The notes below the pieces were generated by a model. It made no database searches, had not been told where the DNA came from, and worked only from the letters and a program-made list of their open reading frames with translations. A stretch of 64,000 nucleotides of DNA from JAURVT01 sp049059935. GTDB taxonomy: Bacteria > Actinomycetota > Actinomycetes > Propionibacteriales > Nocardioidaceae. Positions within the stretch are counted from its first letter, which is position 1. The number at the start of each line of letters is the position of its first letter. Below are positions 17,048 to 26,023 of this stretch, one piece after another. The translations under genes were made by a program, and so were the position numbers. The stretch lies in contig NZ_JBMGQR010000003.1 of the NCBI RefSeq assembly GCF_049059935.1, positions 86,313 to 150,312 on the forward strand, written 5' to 3'.

Positions 17048-18313
17048 GTGCGCGACGCGCTCCTCGCGCTCACCGTCCGCGGACGCGCGTTCGTCGCGGC
17101 CGGCCTCACCACCACGGTCTGCGCCGTCCTGCTCGGCTTCGACGCCCTGATGCGCGTCGGCGTGCTGGCCGTCGCGCTGCCCGTCCTCACCGCGTTCTGG
17201 GTCGGCCGCGCCCGCTACCAGCTGCGCGCCGCCCGCCGGGTCGAGCCCGGCCGGGTCGCGATGGGGTCGCAGGCCCGGGTGCGTCTCGACCTCGTCAACG
17301 AGGGACGGCTGCCCGCCGGCATGCTGATGTTCGAGGAGAGGCTCCCGAAGTCGCTCGGGCGGCCACTGCGGTTCACCGTCGAGCAGGTCAAGGCGTCGTG
17401 GCACCGCACCCTGGAGTACACCGTGGAGGCCCGCGAGCGGGGCCACCACCCGATCGGCCCGCTGTCGGTGCGCGTCGGCGACCCGTTCGGCTTCATTGCC
17501 CTCACCCGGACCTTCCACACGACCAACGAGCTGGTCGTGACGCCGCGCGTCTGGCCGCTCGACCAGCTGCCGTCGGGCGCCAGCCCCACCCAGAGCGGCG
17601 AGGCCCGCGTCCGCAACTCCTCCTCGGGGTCGGCCGAGGACGTCACCGTGCGTGAGTACCGCCGCGGCGACGACCTGCGCCGCGTCCACTGGCCCAGCAC
17701 CGCCCGCCTGGGCGAGCTGATGGTGCGACGCGAGGAGCGCAACTGGCAGAACCGCGCCACCGTCGTGCTCGACACCCGCGCCGGCGCTCACACCCGTCTC
17801 GGCCCCGACAGCTCCCTGGAGTGGGCGATCAGCGCCGCCGCCTCGGTCGTGGTGCACCTCGACGCGTCCGGCCACGACCTGCGCCTGCTCACCGAGCGCG
17901 CCGCGCCGTCCACGGTCACCTGGCACGAGCGCACGGCCCGCGGCAGCGACGTCGCGGGGCTCGTGCTCGACCAGCTCGCCGCCGCGCAGGCCTCCGACAT
18001 CGCGGGCATCCGCGCGGCCGTCCGTGCCCTGGCCGAGGACCCCGGCCTCGTGGTCGCGGTGCTCGGCTCGCTCGACCTCTCCGACCTCGAGGAGCTGTCG
18101 TCGACCACGGGCAGCCGCACGCGGCGGGTCGCCCTGCTCTGCGACGTCGACGCGTGGTCGGGCACGCCGCGCCACCCGTCCAACGCCGAGCAGCGCGACG
18201 CCCTGCGTCGCGCCGGCTGGACGGTCGCCGTGGCGAGCCCCGGCTCGCACCCGGGCGAGGTCTGGCGCGCGGCGTCGTCGGTCTCCGAGCGCGTCGCGGG
18301 GGTGGCTCGATGA
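17048..18313 (+). CDS. DUF58 membrane protein
   Basis: A 421-residue DUF58 protein, the usual partner of MoxR ATPases. It begins with two close membrane segments (about residues 13-53), followed by a beta-rich region (RVEPGRVAMGSQARVRLDLVNEGRLPAG) and the family hallmark REYRRGDDLRRVHWPSTARLGELMVR, then a VWA-like domain (TVVLDTRAGAH onward). Its stop overlaps the next start (ATGA). Function is not established; the operon is linked in the literature to envelope or secreted-protein processing. Confidence 0.92.
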   Translation: MRDALLALTVRGRAFVAAGLTTTVCAVLLGFDALMRVGVLAVALPVLTAFWVGRARYQLRAARRVEPGRVAMGSQARVRLDLVNEGRLPAGMLMFEERLPKSLGRPLRFTVEQVKASWHRTLEYTVEARERGHHPIGPLSVRVGDPFGFIALTRTFHTTNELVVTPRVWPLDQLPSGASPTQSGEARVRNSSSGSAEDVTVREYRRGDDLRRVHWPSTARLGELMVRREERNWQNRATVVLDTRAGAHTRLGPDSSLEWAISAAASVVVHLDASGHDLRLLTERAAPSTVTWHERTARGSDVAGLVLDQLAAAQASDIAGIRAAVRALAEDPGLVVAVLGSLDLSDLEELSSTTGSRTRRVALLCDVDAWSGTPRHPSNAEQRDALRRAGWTVAVASPGSHPGEVWRAASSVSERVAGVAR

Positions 18314-20637
18314 ACGACGTCCGCACCTGGCCGGTCGTGCGCCTGTCCCTGTGGACCTGGGTCGCGGTCATCGGCGCCGCCGTGGCGCTCGGCCCGCTGA
18401 GCCAGTCGCAGCGGTTCCTGGTCGTCGGTGGCCTCGCCGCGGCGCTCGTCGTCGCGGTCGGCGTGGTGCTGCGCCTCGTCCGCCTGCCCTGGCCCGTGGT
18501 CGCGCTGGCCCAGGTGGTGGTGCTCGTGCTGTGGGGCACCGTCACCTTCGCGCGGTCCGACGCCACCCTGGGGTTCCTGCCCAACGGCGAGGTGCTCCGC
18601 ACGTGGCAGCTGATGTTCGAGTCGACGGCGGCGCACTCCCAGGCCTACCCCGCACCCGTGCCGCGGCTCGCGGCGTTCGAGAGCTCGATCGCGTGGGCCA
18701 TCGGCGGCGTCGCCCTCCTGGCCGACGTGATCGTCTCCGGCCTGCGACGCGCGCCGCTGGTCGGCCTGCTGTTCCTCGGCATCTACATGGCACCGGTGTC
18801 GGTGCTGAGCGGCGACGTCGGGCTGCTCGCGTTCGTCCCCGGAGCCCTGGGCTACGTGTTCCTGCTGGTCGCCGCCCAGCGCGACGAGGCCACCCAGTGG
18901 GGCCGCGAGCTCGACGACATCGGCCGCGAGGAGCAGGGCTCCGGCCGCGGTGCGGGCATGAGCTCGGTGGGCCAGAAGGCCGGGTTCGGCGCCATCGTGT
19001 GCGCCGTCGTGGTGCCGCTGCTCGTCCCGACGCTGTCGCCCACCTACTTCGGCACGGGCGGCACCGGCGGCGACGGTGCCGGTGGCGGCACGGTCAACGT
19101 CGACGACCCCACCCAGGACCTCAAGCGCAACCTCGGCAACCAGAGCAACGACGTGCTGGTGCGGATGACGTCCACGGGCGACGCACCGGAGTACCTGCGC
19201 ATGGCGGCGCTCAACCAGTTCGACGAGGACGGCTGGTCACCGGGCCGCCGCAGCACCGAGGACCTCACGAGCGTCAACGGGGTGCTGCCGACCGCCGACG
19301 GGCAGTCGGCCGACGTGCCCACCACCACGGGCAGCTACGAGGTCGAGGTCACCGACCGCCTCGCCACGAAGTGGCTGCCGGTGCTCTACGCGCCCACCAC
19401 CGTCGACGTCGACGGCTCGTGGCGGTACAACCGGCGCGCCGGCGACGTGGCCGTCAACGGGGGGCGCGGTGCGCAGACGGACTTCCGCTACTCCTTCTCC
19501 GCCGAGGTGCCCGAGCCCTCGGCCCGCGAGATGCGCAACGCACCCGATCCCGGCTCGACCCTCGAGAGCATGACCGAGCTGCCCAGCGAGACGCCCCGGG
19601 TGCTGATCGACCGCGCCGAGCAGGTCACCGCCGGCGAGGACACCGACTTCGACAAGGCCATGGCGCTGCAGCGGTGGTTCCGCTCCGAGGGCGGGTTCGA
19701 GTACGACGTGCGCCCGCGGGCGGGATCGACGTACGAGACTCTGGCGCGCTTCGTCTCCGACGACCGGATCGGCTACTGCGAGCAGTTCGCCGGCGCGATG
19801 GCCGTCATGGCCCGCGCCGAGGGCATCCCCGCCCGCGTCGCGGTGGGCATGCTGCGGCCGGAGGAGGACGGCGACCAGTACGTCTTCCGCGGCACCGACA
19901 TGCACGCCTGGCCCGAGCTGTACTTCGAGAACGTCGGCTGGGTGCGCTTCGAGCCCACGCCCGGCGGCAGCGGCTACGGCGCCCCCGACTTCAGCGCGCA
20001 GCCCACCGAGACCGCGCCCACCGAGACGCTGACCGAGTCGGCCCCCACCGCGGCTCCGACGTCGCAGAACACCCGCGAGACCGCCGGCCAGTTCGCCGAC
20101 TCCGGCGCGACCTCGGGCGGCGGACCGTGGGGCACGATCGCCCGCGGCACCGCGCTCGGCCTGCTCGGCCTCGTGCTGCTGGGCTCGCTGCCGTTCCTGC
20201 TCGGCGCGCTCGTCCGTCGACGTCGCTGGAGCCGTGCGACCACGCCGGCCGACCGCGCCGAGGCGTCCTGGCGCGAGCTGCAGGACGCGGTCCGCGACCT
20301 CGGTGTCGCCTGGGACCCGGCGCTGACGCCCCGCAACGTCGGCCGTGCACTCGGGCACCACCTCACCGGCGCCGACCGCGAGCCCCGCGAGGCGCTCGAC
20401 CGGGTGGTCGCCGGCGTGGAGCGGGCCCGCTACGCCGAGCGGTACGACGGCGACGACCTGCGTCCCGACGTCCGCACGGTCACCGAGGCGCTCGGCACGG
20501 GCCGGTCACGCTGGGCCCGTTGGCGCGCGCGCTGGATCCCCACCGCCTGGTCCCGCGGCCTCACCGCCGGCACGGGTCGCCCGACCCGTCGTCCCGGCGG
20601 TCGCCTGCTCAGCCTTCGCGAGCAGGACACGCCCTGA
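18310..20637 (+). CDS. Transglutaminase-domain membrane protein (TgpA type)
   Basis: A 775-residue protein with an N-terminal block of about six membrane segments (residues 10-250), a TgpA-like domain, an extracytoplasmic transglutaminase core with the Cys in IGYCEQFAGAMAVMARAEGIPAR (Cys490), the His in TDMHAWPELYF (His532) and the downstream GWVRFEPTPGG, a Thr/Pro/Ser-rich linker, one late membrane segment (about 618-640) and a C-terminal cytoplasmic tail of DUF4129 type. ATG 18310 overlaps the DUF58 stop. Last gene of the moxR operon; substrate unknown. Its 3' end overlaps the convergent CBS gene by 29 bases. Confidence 0.92.
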   Translation: MNDVRTWPVVRLSLWTWVAVIGAAVALGPLSQSQRFLVVGGLAAALVVAVGVVLRLVRLPWPVVALAQVVVLVLWGTVTFARSDATLGFLPNGEVLRTWQLMFESTAAHSQAYPAPVPRLAAFESSIAWAIGGVALLADVIVSGLRRAPLVGLLFLGIYMAPVSVLSGDVGLLAFVPGALGYVFLLVAAQRDEATQWGRELDDIGREEQGSGRGAGMSSVGQKAGFGAIVCAVVVPLLVPTLSPTYFGTGGTGGDGAGGGTVNVDDPTQDLKRNLGNQSNDVLVRMTSTGDAPEYLRMAALNQFDEDGWSPGRRSTEDLTSVNGVLPTADGQSADVPTTTGSYEVEVTDRLATKWLPVLYAPTTVDVDGSWRYNRRAGDVAVNGGRGAQTDFRYSFSAEVPEPSAREMRNAPDPGSTLESMTELPSETPRVLIDRAEQVTAGEDTDFDKAMALQRWFRSEGGFEYDVRPRAGSTYETLARFVSDDRIGYCEQFAGAMAVMARAEGIPARVAVGMLRPEEDGDQYVFRGTDMHAWPELYFENVGWVRFEPTPGGSGYGAPDFSAQPTETAPTETLTESAPTAAPTSQNTRETAGQFADSGATSGGGPWGTIARGTALGLLGLVLLGSLPFLLGALVRRRRWSRATTPADRAEASWRELQDAVRDLGVAWDPALTPRNVGRALGHHLTGADREPREALDRVVAGVERARYAERYDGDDLRPDVRTVTEALGTGRSRWARWRARWIPTAWSRGLTAGTGRPTRRPGGRLLSLREQDTP

Positions 20638-21109
20638 CCGGTGAGCCCAGCCGCTCCCACCGGCGGGCGGCGACGCCGTCGTCCGAGCAGAACCCCGAGC
20701 CGCTGGACTTGAGGCACAGGAGCCCGAGCAGCCGGCCCTCGGCGTCCACCACCGCGCGTCGACGCTGACCCCGCACCACCATCTCGGCGTGCACCACGGC
20801 GAGCGGCTCGTGGACGCCGACGGTCCGGTCGACCAGCGTGGCGTGGCGCAGCGCCGGCTCGGACGGGGAGCCGGCGGCCTCGAGGTCGCCGCGGTCGAGG
20901 GTGCCGACGAGCCGGTGGCCTGACACGAGCAGGAGCAGGTGTCGGTGGGGGTCGGCGAGCGCCGTCCACGCCGCCTCGACCGTGACGTCGGGCCCGTGGG
21001 TGGCGGGCCCGGTCAGCATCGCCTCGCCGACGGTCCGGCGGTCGGGCACGGCGCCGTCGGGGGACGGACGGTCGTCCTCCCGGGACCGTGACCGACCAGC
21101 AGGTGCCAT
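20609..21109 (-). CDS. CBS-domain protein
   Basis: A 166-residue protein with a pair of CBS-like motifs: TVGEAMLTGPATHGPDVTVEAAWTAL with LVSGHRLVGTLDRGDL, then LVDRTVGVHEPLAVVHAEM with RRAVVDAEGRLLGLLCLK. CBS pairs usually bind adenine nucleotides; ligand here is unknown. The first about 30 residues are basic and unstructured. ATG 21109 has no clear ribosome binding site; a GAGAAT six bases upstream could be a -10 box of a leaderless transcript. The gene reads into the end of the convergent transglutaminase gene. Confidence 0.82.
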   Translation of the reverse strand: MAPAGRSRSREDDRPSPDGAVPDRRTVGEAMLTGPATHGPDVTVEAAWTALADPHRHLLLLVSGHRLVGTLDRGDLEAAGSPSEPALRHATLVDRTVGVHEPLAVVHAEMVVRGQRRRAVVDAEGRLLGLLCLKSSGSGFCSDDGVAARRWERLGSPVRACPAREG

Positions 21110-21147
21110 GGACCCATTCTCCCCGCCTACGGTGCCCGGACGCAGGA

Positions 21148-21174
21148 CGACCCGCACCGTGACGGTGCGGGTCG
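21148..21174 (-). terminator. Hairpin terminator after DUF3040 gene
   Basis: A perfect 12-base-pair stem (CGACCCGCACCG and its complement) with a three-base loop lies 34 bases past the DUF3040 stop. No T run follows, as is common in high-GC actinobacteria. It also precedes the CBS gene. Confidence 0.7.
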
Positions 21175-21207
21175 GGCTGGTGACGGGTACCGGGTGCTGC
21201 CGGCGTG

Positions 21208-21660
21208 TCAGCGCTGGTCGTCGTCGCGACGACGCTTCCAGCGCTCCTCCATGCGGTCCATGAACGACTGGCCCGGCTGGGAGGGGCGACGCTGGCGCTG
21301 GCGCTGCTGACGCGGCTGGCGCGACGCGGCGGGCCGGTGGATGGGCGTGACGCCCTCTTGCGGGTGCTCGTCGTCGCCGTCGTCCATGCCGAGGCCGGAG
21401 CGCCACGCGTTCAGGAAGACGTAGGTCGCGCCGAGCATCACCACGAACCCCACGACGCCGACGACGGTGATCGTGGAGATCACGCCGACCATCAGCAGCG
21501 CGACGCCGCCGAGGAAGGCGAGCACCGCGACGATCGCGCGGCGCCGGTTGCGCGCGCGGAGCTTGGAGCCGCGGAGAGCGGAGGCAAGGCTGGGGTCGTC
21601 GGCTGCGAGCGCCTGCTCGAGCTGGTCGAGCAGCCGCTGTTCTTCCTCGGAGAGCGGCAC
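21208..21660 (-). CDS. DUF3040 membrane protein
   Basis: A 150-residue actinobacterial DUF3040 protein, recognised by its N terminus MPLSEEEQRLLDQLEQAL. Two adjacent membrane segments span about residues 41-87 (AIVAVLAFLGGVALLMVGV and TVVGVVGFVVMLGATYVF). The C-terminal third is hydrophilic, with a Gln/Arg-rich run (RQPRQQRQRQRR) of low complexity. GTG 21660 has a GGGAGG site. A TAGACT box near 21745-21750 could be its promoter with an 80-base leader. Function unknown. Confidence 0.9.
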   Translation of the reverse strand: MPLSEEEQRLLDQLEQALAADDPSLASALRGSKLRARNRRRAIVAVLAFLGGVALLMVGVISTITVVGVVGFVVMLGATYVFLNAWRSGLGMDDGDDEHPQEGVTPIHRPAASRQPRQQRQRQRRPSQPGQSFMDRMEERWKRRRDDDQR

Positions 21661-21958
21661 GTTGCCTCCCGTGTGCGTGGCGTGGACCTACAAGTTCCCC
21701 ATCGCAGTTCGAGCCGCAGGGGTTCGGAACGCGCTGTCGTCCACAGTCTAGGCAGGCATCGTCAGCCACGAAACCCGAGTCGCACAACTGGTGACCAGGC
21801 CGTGACCCGGACGCCCCGCGCGGGGCCCGTCGACGGGCCCGGTGACGACCTCGTCACGACTCCCGCAAGGGTGCAGACCGCGACCCCGATCGCGGTTACG
21901 CTGTGCCCGACGCCGGGCCCTCCGCCCGGCACTCGCGCGTGCGGGGGAAGGATTTTCG

Positions 21959-22723
21959 ATGCGACGACTCATGCTCGGCGGGCTGGCGACGGCCCTCCTG
22001 GCCGCGACCCTGATGGCGGTCCCCGCCTCGGCCGCGACCGGCGGCGCCTCGGCGGCGGCCAAGGCCTCCTCGGGCGACACCTACCTGCGCAAGGCGTTCA
22101 CGCGCGAGCGCACGGCGCCGGGCGACCGCGACGTCTCCCCCACGCGCATCAAGCACGTGCGCGAGCTGCAGTACCGCCTGCGCTGGGCCGGGGTGTTCAA
22201 GGGCGGCGTCACCGGCACGTACGGCCCCGCCACCACCAAGGCGGTCAAGAAGTTCCAGAAGCGCGTCGGCCTGCGCCCCAGCGGCGTCGCCAACCACTCG
22301 ACGTGGCGCAAGCTGGTCAAGAAGACGGTCCGTGCCAGGTCGTCGATCCCCAAGCGCTGCAAGTCCAAGGGCTGGAACGCCTGCTACGACCGCAAGCGCC
22401 ACCGCGTCACGCTGTTCCGCAACGGCACGCTGCACAACGAGTGGCTGGTGCGCGGCGGCGGCACGGCGTACAAGACGCGGATCGGCGACTACAAGGTCTT
22501 CCGTCGCAGCAAGAACCACGTCAGCACCATCTACGAGACCAAGATGCCCTACGCCCAGTTCTTCTCCGGCGGCCAGGCGCTGCACGCCTCGTACTACATG
22601 GTCGACCCGTTCTCCGGTCACAGCCACGGCTGCGTGAACATGTACATCAAGGACGCCAAGCAGCTGTGGAACCTCACCTCGAGGTCGACGCTCAAGGTGC
22701 ACGTGTACGGCGCCTGGAGCTGA
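21959..22723 (+). CDS. Secreted L,D-transpeptidase with peptidoglycan-binding domain
   Basis: Cell-wall enzyme expected to make 3-3 crosslinks or attach proteins. The 254-residue precursor has a signal peptide (about residues 1-27, ending VPASAA), a PG_binding_1 repeat (VRELQYRLRWAGVFKGGVTGTYGPATTKAVKKFQK), and a YkuD catalytic domain ending in HASYYMVDPFSGHSHGCVNMY, with His and the nucleophile Cys225. Start ATG 21959 follows GGGGGAAGG; longer readings lack a site. A TACGCT box at 21897-21902 is a plausible -10. It stands alone, closed by a strong bidirectional hairpin. Confidence 0.93.
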   Translation: MRRLMLGGLATALLAATLMAVPASAATGGASAAAKASSGDTYLRKAFTRERTAPGDRDVSPTRIKHVRELQYRLRWAGVFKGGVTGTYGPATTKAVKKFQKRVGLRPSGVANHSTWRKLVKKTVRARSSIPKRCKSKGWNACYDRKRHRVTLFRNGTLHNEWLVRGGGTAYKTRIGDYKVFRRSKNHVSTIYETKMPYAQFFSGGQALHASYYMVDPFSGHSHGCVNMYIKDAKQLWNLTSRSTLKVHVYGAWS

Positions 22724-22739
22724 CGCCCACCTGACCCAC

Positions 22740-22786
22740 CGGCCCCGCCGGCGGCGCCCCTGCGGGAGGTGCCGCCCGCGGGGCCG
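22740..22786. terminator. Bidirectional terminator hairpin
   Basis: A 21-base inverted repeat (arms 22740-22760 and 22766-22786, outer GGCCCCG/CGGGGCC perfect, three or so internal mismatches) with a short loop sits between the convergent L,D-transpeptidase and methyltransferase genes, as expected for a shared terminator. Confidence 0.8.
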
Positions 22787-22799
22787 TCCGCGTCCGGCG

Positions 22800-23555
22800 T
22801 CAGCGCCGGGTGGCGAGCACGTGGTGCTGCGAGGCCACCGCGCCGAACGCCTCGACACCGGCGACGGCCCGCTCGAGGTCGGCCAGCGCGTCGCGCCCTC
22901 CGTGGGCGCCGTCGACCAGACCGCTGGGCACCAGGTCGCTGAACACGCGCACGGCGTCGGTGCGGGCGACGTCCAGGCCGGCCGCGACGACGAGCTCCTC
23001 GACCTCCTCGCGGGTGAAGCGGCGCGGACCGTCGGCGCGCAGGTCCCACGTGACGTGGTCGACGTCGAGCAGGTGGCGGGCGCGGTCGAGCTCGCCGGCG
23101 AGGGCACGGCCGAGGACGGCGGCGTACCTGCCGGCGACGACCACGCTCAGCGCCCCGCCCGGGCGCAGCACGTCGCGGAACGCCGCCAGGGCCTCGTCGG
23201 GTCGCTCGACGACCTCGAGGACGCCGTGGCAGACGACGACGTCGGCGTGCCCGGCCCCGAGCTGGTCGACCAGTCCGACGGCGTCGCCCGCCACGCCGAC
23301 CAGGCGGTCCTGCACGCCGGCCTCGGCGGCACGTCGCTCGAGGGCCGCCAGGGCGTCGGGGCTGGGGTCGACGACCGTGACGTGGTCGCCCGCCTCGGCA
23401 ATCCGCAGCGCGAGCCCCCCGGTGCCGCCGCCGACGTCGACGACCCGCAGCGGCTCGTCGCGGTCGGCTCGACGCTCGTCGAGGACGGCCCTCAGGGCCT
23501 CCCACACCACCGCCGCGCGGTCGTGCCCACGTCCGGCCTGCTGGGTGCGTCGCAT
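22800..23555 (-). CDS. Class I SAM-dependent methyltransferase
   Basis: A 251-residue methyltransferase with the SAM loop VVDVGGGTGGLALRIAEAGD (residues 38-57), acidic motif II VTVVDPSPDAL, motif post-I GVAGDAVGL and the VVCHGVLEVVERPDEALAAFRDVLRPGG region. Substrate is not predictable. ATG 23555 has no ribosome binding site but lies seven bases after TAGCGT, so translation is probably leaderless. It is divergent from the YbaK gene, which has the same arrangement. Confidence 0.88.
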   Translation of the reverse strand: MRRTQQAGRGHDRAAVVWEALRAVLDERRADRDEPLRVVDVGGGTGGLALRIAEAGDHVTVVDPSPDALAALERRAAEAGVQDRLVGVAGDAVGLVDQLGAGHADVVVCHGVLEVVERPDEALAAFRDVLRPGGALSVVVAGRYAAVLGRALAGELDRARHLLDVDHVTWDLRADGPRRFTREEVEELVVAAGLDVARTDAVRVFSDLVPSGLVDGAHGGRDALADLERAVAGVEAFGAVASQHHVLATRR

Positions 23556-23562
23556 GGGCCAG

Positions 23563-23568
23563 ACGCTA
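23563..23568 (-). promoter_or_regulatory. -10 box for leaderless methyltransferase gene
   Basis: TAGCGT on the minus strand ends seven bases before ATG 23555; transcription would start at or next to the start codon. Confidence 0.55.
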
Positions 23569-23726
23569 CCGTGCGCGACCGACCCGGCGGGGGTCCCGTC
23601 CCGGTGGCACGGGGGTCGTCGCACCACCGGGACGCGTCGAACATGCGTTCGACCAGACCACGGTACGCGCCACGCACCCGGCGGACGCGCTCCCGCACCC
23701 GGCGTGTCGTCCCGTCGACCCGCCTC

Positions 23727-23732
23727 TACGAT
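23727..23732 (+). promoter_or_regulatory. -10 box for leaderless YbaK gene
   Basis: TACGAT ends seven bases before ATG 23740 and no Shine-Dalgarno sequence is present between them. Confidence 0.55.
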
Positions 23733-23739
23733 CGCTTCC

Positions 23740-24228
23740 ATGCCCGACGTCGCCCAGCACCCCCGTGTGCGCATCGTCGCCGAGGCGCTCGCCTCGCTCG
23801 GCGCCACCGGCTCGGTCACCGTCCTCCCCGACTCCGCACGCACCGCGGCCGAGGCCGCCGTCGCGCTCGGCACCGAGGTCGGCGCGATCGTCAACAGCCT
23901 GGTCTTCGACGCCGGCGGCACGTGCGTGCTGGTGCTGACCTCGGGCGCGCACCGCGTGGACACCGACCACGTGGCCGCGACGCTCGGCCTCACCTCGCTG
24001 GGACGCGCGACGCCCGACTTCGTGCGCGAGCACACCGGCCAGGCCATCGGCGGCGTCTCGCCGGTGGGCCACCCGTCCCCGGTCGCGACGTACGTCGACC
24101 GGTGGCTCGGACGCCACGAGACGGTCTGGGCCGCGGCGGGCCACCCGTACGCGGTGTTCCCCACCACCTTCGACGAGCTCGTCGAACTCACCGGCGGCAC
24201 CCCGGTGGACGTCGTGCCGCAGCCCTAG
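23740..24228 (+). CDS. YbaK/EbsC-type aminoacyl-tRNA deacylase
   Basis: A 162-residue single-domain YbaK/ProX-type protein, a family that hydrolyses mischarged aminoacyl-tRNAs in trans (Cys-tRNAPro for YbaK itself). Seen here are the conserved EVGAIVNSLVFDAGGTCVLVLTSG strand region, a central VDTDHVAATLG, and the C-terminal TGQAIGGVSPVGHPSPVATYVD with GHPYAVFPTTFDELVELTG. The GGVSPVGH motif is typical. The substrate tRNA cannot be told from sequence. Its TAG stop overlaps the stop of the convergent GGDEF gene by three bases in a CTAG palindrome. Confidence 0.9.
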   Translation: MPDVAQHPRVRIVAEALASLGATGSVTVLPDSARTAAEAAVALGTEVGAIVNSLVFDAGGTCVLVLTSGAHRVDTDHVAATLGLTSLGRATPDFVREHTGQAIGGVSPVGHPSPVATYVDRWLGRHETVWAAAGHPYAVFPTTFDELVELTGGTPVDVVPQP

Positions 24229-25862
24229 TAGGTGCCGGTGCGGAACGACGGCTCCGGTGCGGAGCCGCGTGACTGGGCGCGCGCGGCCGCCTGACGCCGA
24301 CGCTTGGCGGTGTACATCCGCTGGTCGGCGGTGTCGCGCAGGTCGTCGAGGTCGAGGTCCTCGGAGGTGCTGGCCGCCCCGAGGCTGACGCTGAGGTCGC
24401 GCAGGTGCTCGGGTGCGCCGTCCTGGGCGAGCGCGGCGACCGCGCCCAGCAGGCGCTCGGCGACGTGGTCGCAGTCGGTCCTGTCGGTGCCGCTGAGCAC
24501 CACGACGAACTCGTCGCCACCGACCCGACACACCAGGTCGATGCCGCGGGTCTGGGCGAGCACGACGTCGGCGACCGCGCGCAGGGTCTCGTCGCCGGGG
24601 ATGTGCCCGAAGCGGTCGTTGATCTGCTTGAAGCGGTCGACGTCGAGCGTGATCATCGCGACCTCGCCGCGCTCTGCAGGGTGGGCGTCGCGCAGCGTGG
24701 CCATGGTCTCCTCGAACGCCCGCAGGTTGCCGACGCGGGTGAGGGGGTCCTCGCGAGCCGAGCGGTGCTCGTGGTCGTGGCGCCGTCGCATCTCGTCGGC
24801 CGACAGCGCCCGGCGCATGGACTCGAACCGGCTGATCCGCTGCGACCACCAGCTGCGGGCGATCACGCGGGCGTACTGCAGGCCGGACTCGGCCGACGCG
24901 TCTCCACCCGCGGCAGCCAGGAGCAGCGCGGTGTGCCGGACGTAGGCCTCGCTCTGCGGCTGGCCCTGCGGGGGCAGCGCGTCGACGGCGCTCTGGGCGA
25001 CGGCGCGGGCCCGGTCGCTGTCGCCGAGGGCCTCGAGCACCTCGGCGAGCCGGGCGGCGTGCGGCGACCAGCCCTCGGCCAGGCCGAGGGCCACGAGCTC
25101 GTCCAGCGCCAGCTCGAGCGCCTCCCGCGCGGCCGCGGGGTCCTCCTCCCACCCGGCCGACAGCCGGAGCATGCGCGAGAGCAGCACGAAGAACGGCTCG
25201 GCGTGGTCCTGCTCGGCGACGTCGACGGCCTCGGCGGCGAGGGCCGCGGCGATGTCGCGGTGCGTGTGGACGTCGCCCACGTGCTCGTCGACGGCGAGCT
25301 GGGCCAGCTCGTCGGCCCACCACAGGTGGGTCAGGGCGAGGTTGTAGAGCGGGATCATGCGGGTCTCGCGCAGGCCGAACGGATCCTGCGGGGCGTCGAG
25401 CGCGGCCTCCTGGTGCGGCAGCGCCAGCTCGAACAGCCTCTGCGCGCTGTAGGCCTGTCCCAGGCCGGTGTGCCCCCACGAGCGCAGGCTGGGGTCGGTG
25501 GTGCGCTTGAGCGCGTTCTCGGCGGCGAGGAGGTCCTCCAGCACGCCGGCGTCGGTGGCGGAGGGCACGCGCGACTCGACCCGCAGCGTCAGCGCGAAGG
25601 TCTCCCACCCCGGGGCGTCCACCGAGCGGGCGGTGGCGACGCACCTCTCGGCCAGCGTCGAGACCGCCTCGCGGTCGCCCGCCGCGAGCGCGGTGAAGGC
25701 ATGGACGCCGAGCAGCGCCGCACGGGCCTCGGACGGGGCGTCGGGCAGGATCTCGTCGGCCGTGCGAAGGTGCTCGAGGGCGTCGTCGACACGACCGACC
25801 TGGGCGGACGTCATGGCCTGTCCGAGCACGAGCGCGACGGAGTCGTCGAGCGGCACGACCAC
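24225..25862 (-). CDS. TPR-GGDEF diguanylate cyclase
   Basis: A soluble 545-residue protein. Residues 1-360 are Ala- and Leu-rich helical repeats of TPR type with no membrane span; residues 385-535 form a GGDEF domain (SAREDPLTRVGNLRAFEE, TLDVDRFKQINDRFGHIPGDETL, then RVGGDEFVVVL). The GGDEF site (448-452) is intact, and RGID at 439-442, five residues before it, fits the allosteric c-di-GMP inhibitory site. It is therefore probably an active, product-inhibited cyclase. GTG 25862 follows GGGAAGGGAC. The TPR part may bind a protein signal; unknown. Confidence 0.9.
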   Translation of the reverse strand: MVVPLDDSVALVLGQAMTSAQVGRVDDALEHLRTADEILPDAPSEARAALLGVHAFTALAAGDREAVSTLAERCVATARSVDAPGWETFALTLRVESRVPSATDAGVLEDLLAAENALKRTTDPSLRSWGHTGLGQAYSAQRLFELALPHQEAALDAPQDPFGLRETRMIPLYNLALTHLWWADELAQLAVDEHVGDVHTHRDIAAALAAEAVDVAEQDHAEPFFVLLSRMLRLSAGWEEDPAAAREALELALDELVALGLAEGWSPHAARLAEVLEALGDSDRARAVAQSAVDALPPQGQPQSEAYVRHTALLLAAAGGDASAESGLQYARVIARSWWSQRISRFESMRRALSADEMRRRHDHEHRSAREDPLTRVGNLRAFEETMATLRDAHPAERGEVAMITLDVDRFKQINDRFGHIPGDETLRAVADVVLAQTRGIDLVCRVGGDEFVVVLSGTDRTDCDHVAERLLGAVAALAQDGAPEHLRDLSVSLGAASTSEDLDLDDLRDTADQRMYTAKRRRQAAARAQSRGSAPEPSFRTGTY

Positions 25863-26011
25863 ACCGTCCCTTCCCGTGCGTCCGAGTCATGCGCGGTGCC
25901 GGCGGACGGCCGGCCCCGTGAGGTCGGCATCAGTTAACTGGGTGTTGCGCTTGCGCGCCACCGGGGCCGTCCCTGGTGTGACGGGGAACGCGCACGCCCC
26001 CACCGCCCGAA

Positions 26012-26017
26012 TACAGT
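26012..26017 (+). promoter_or_regulatory. -10 box for leaderless flavoprotein gene
   Basis: TACAGT ends six bases before GTG 26024 with no ribosome binding site between. Confidence 0.6.
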
Positions 26018-26023
26018 GGCCGC

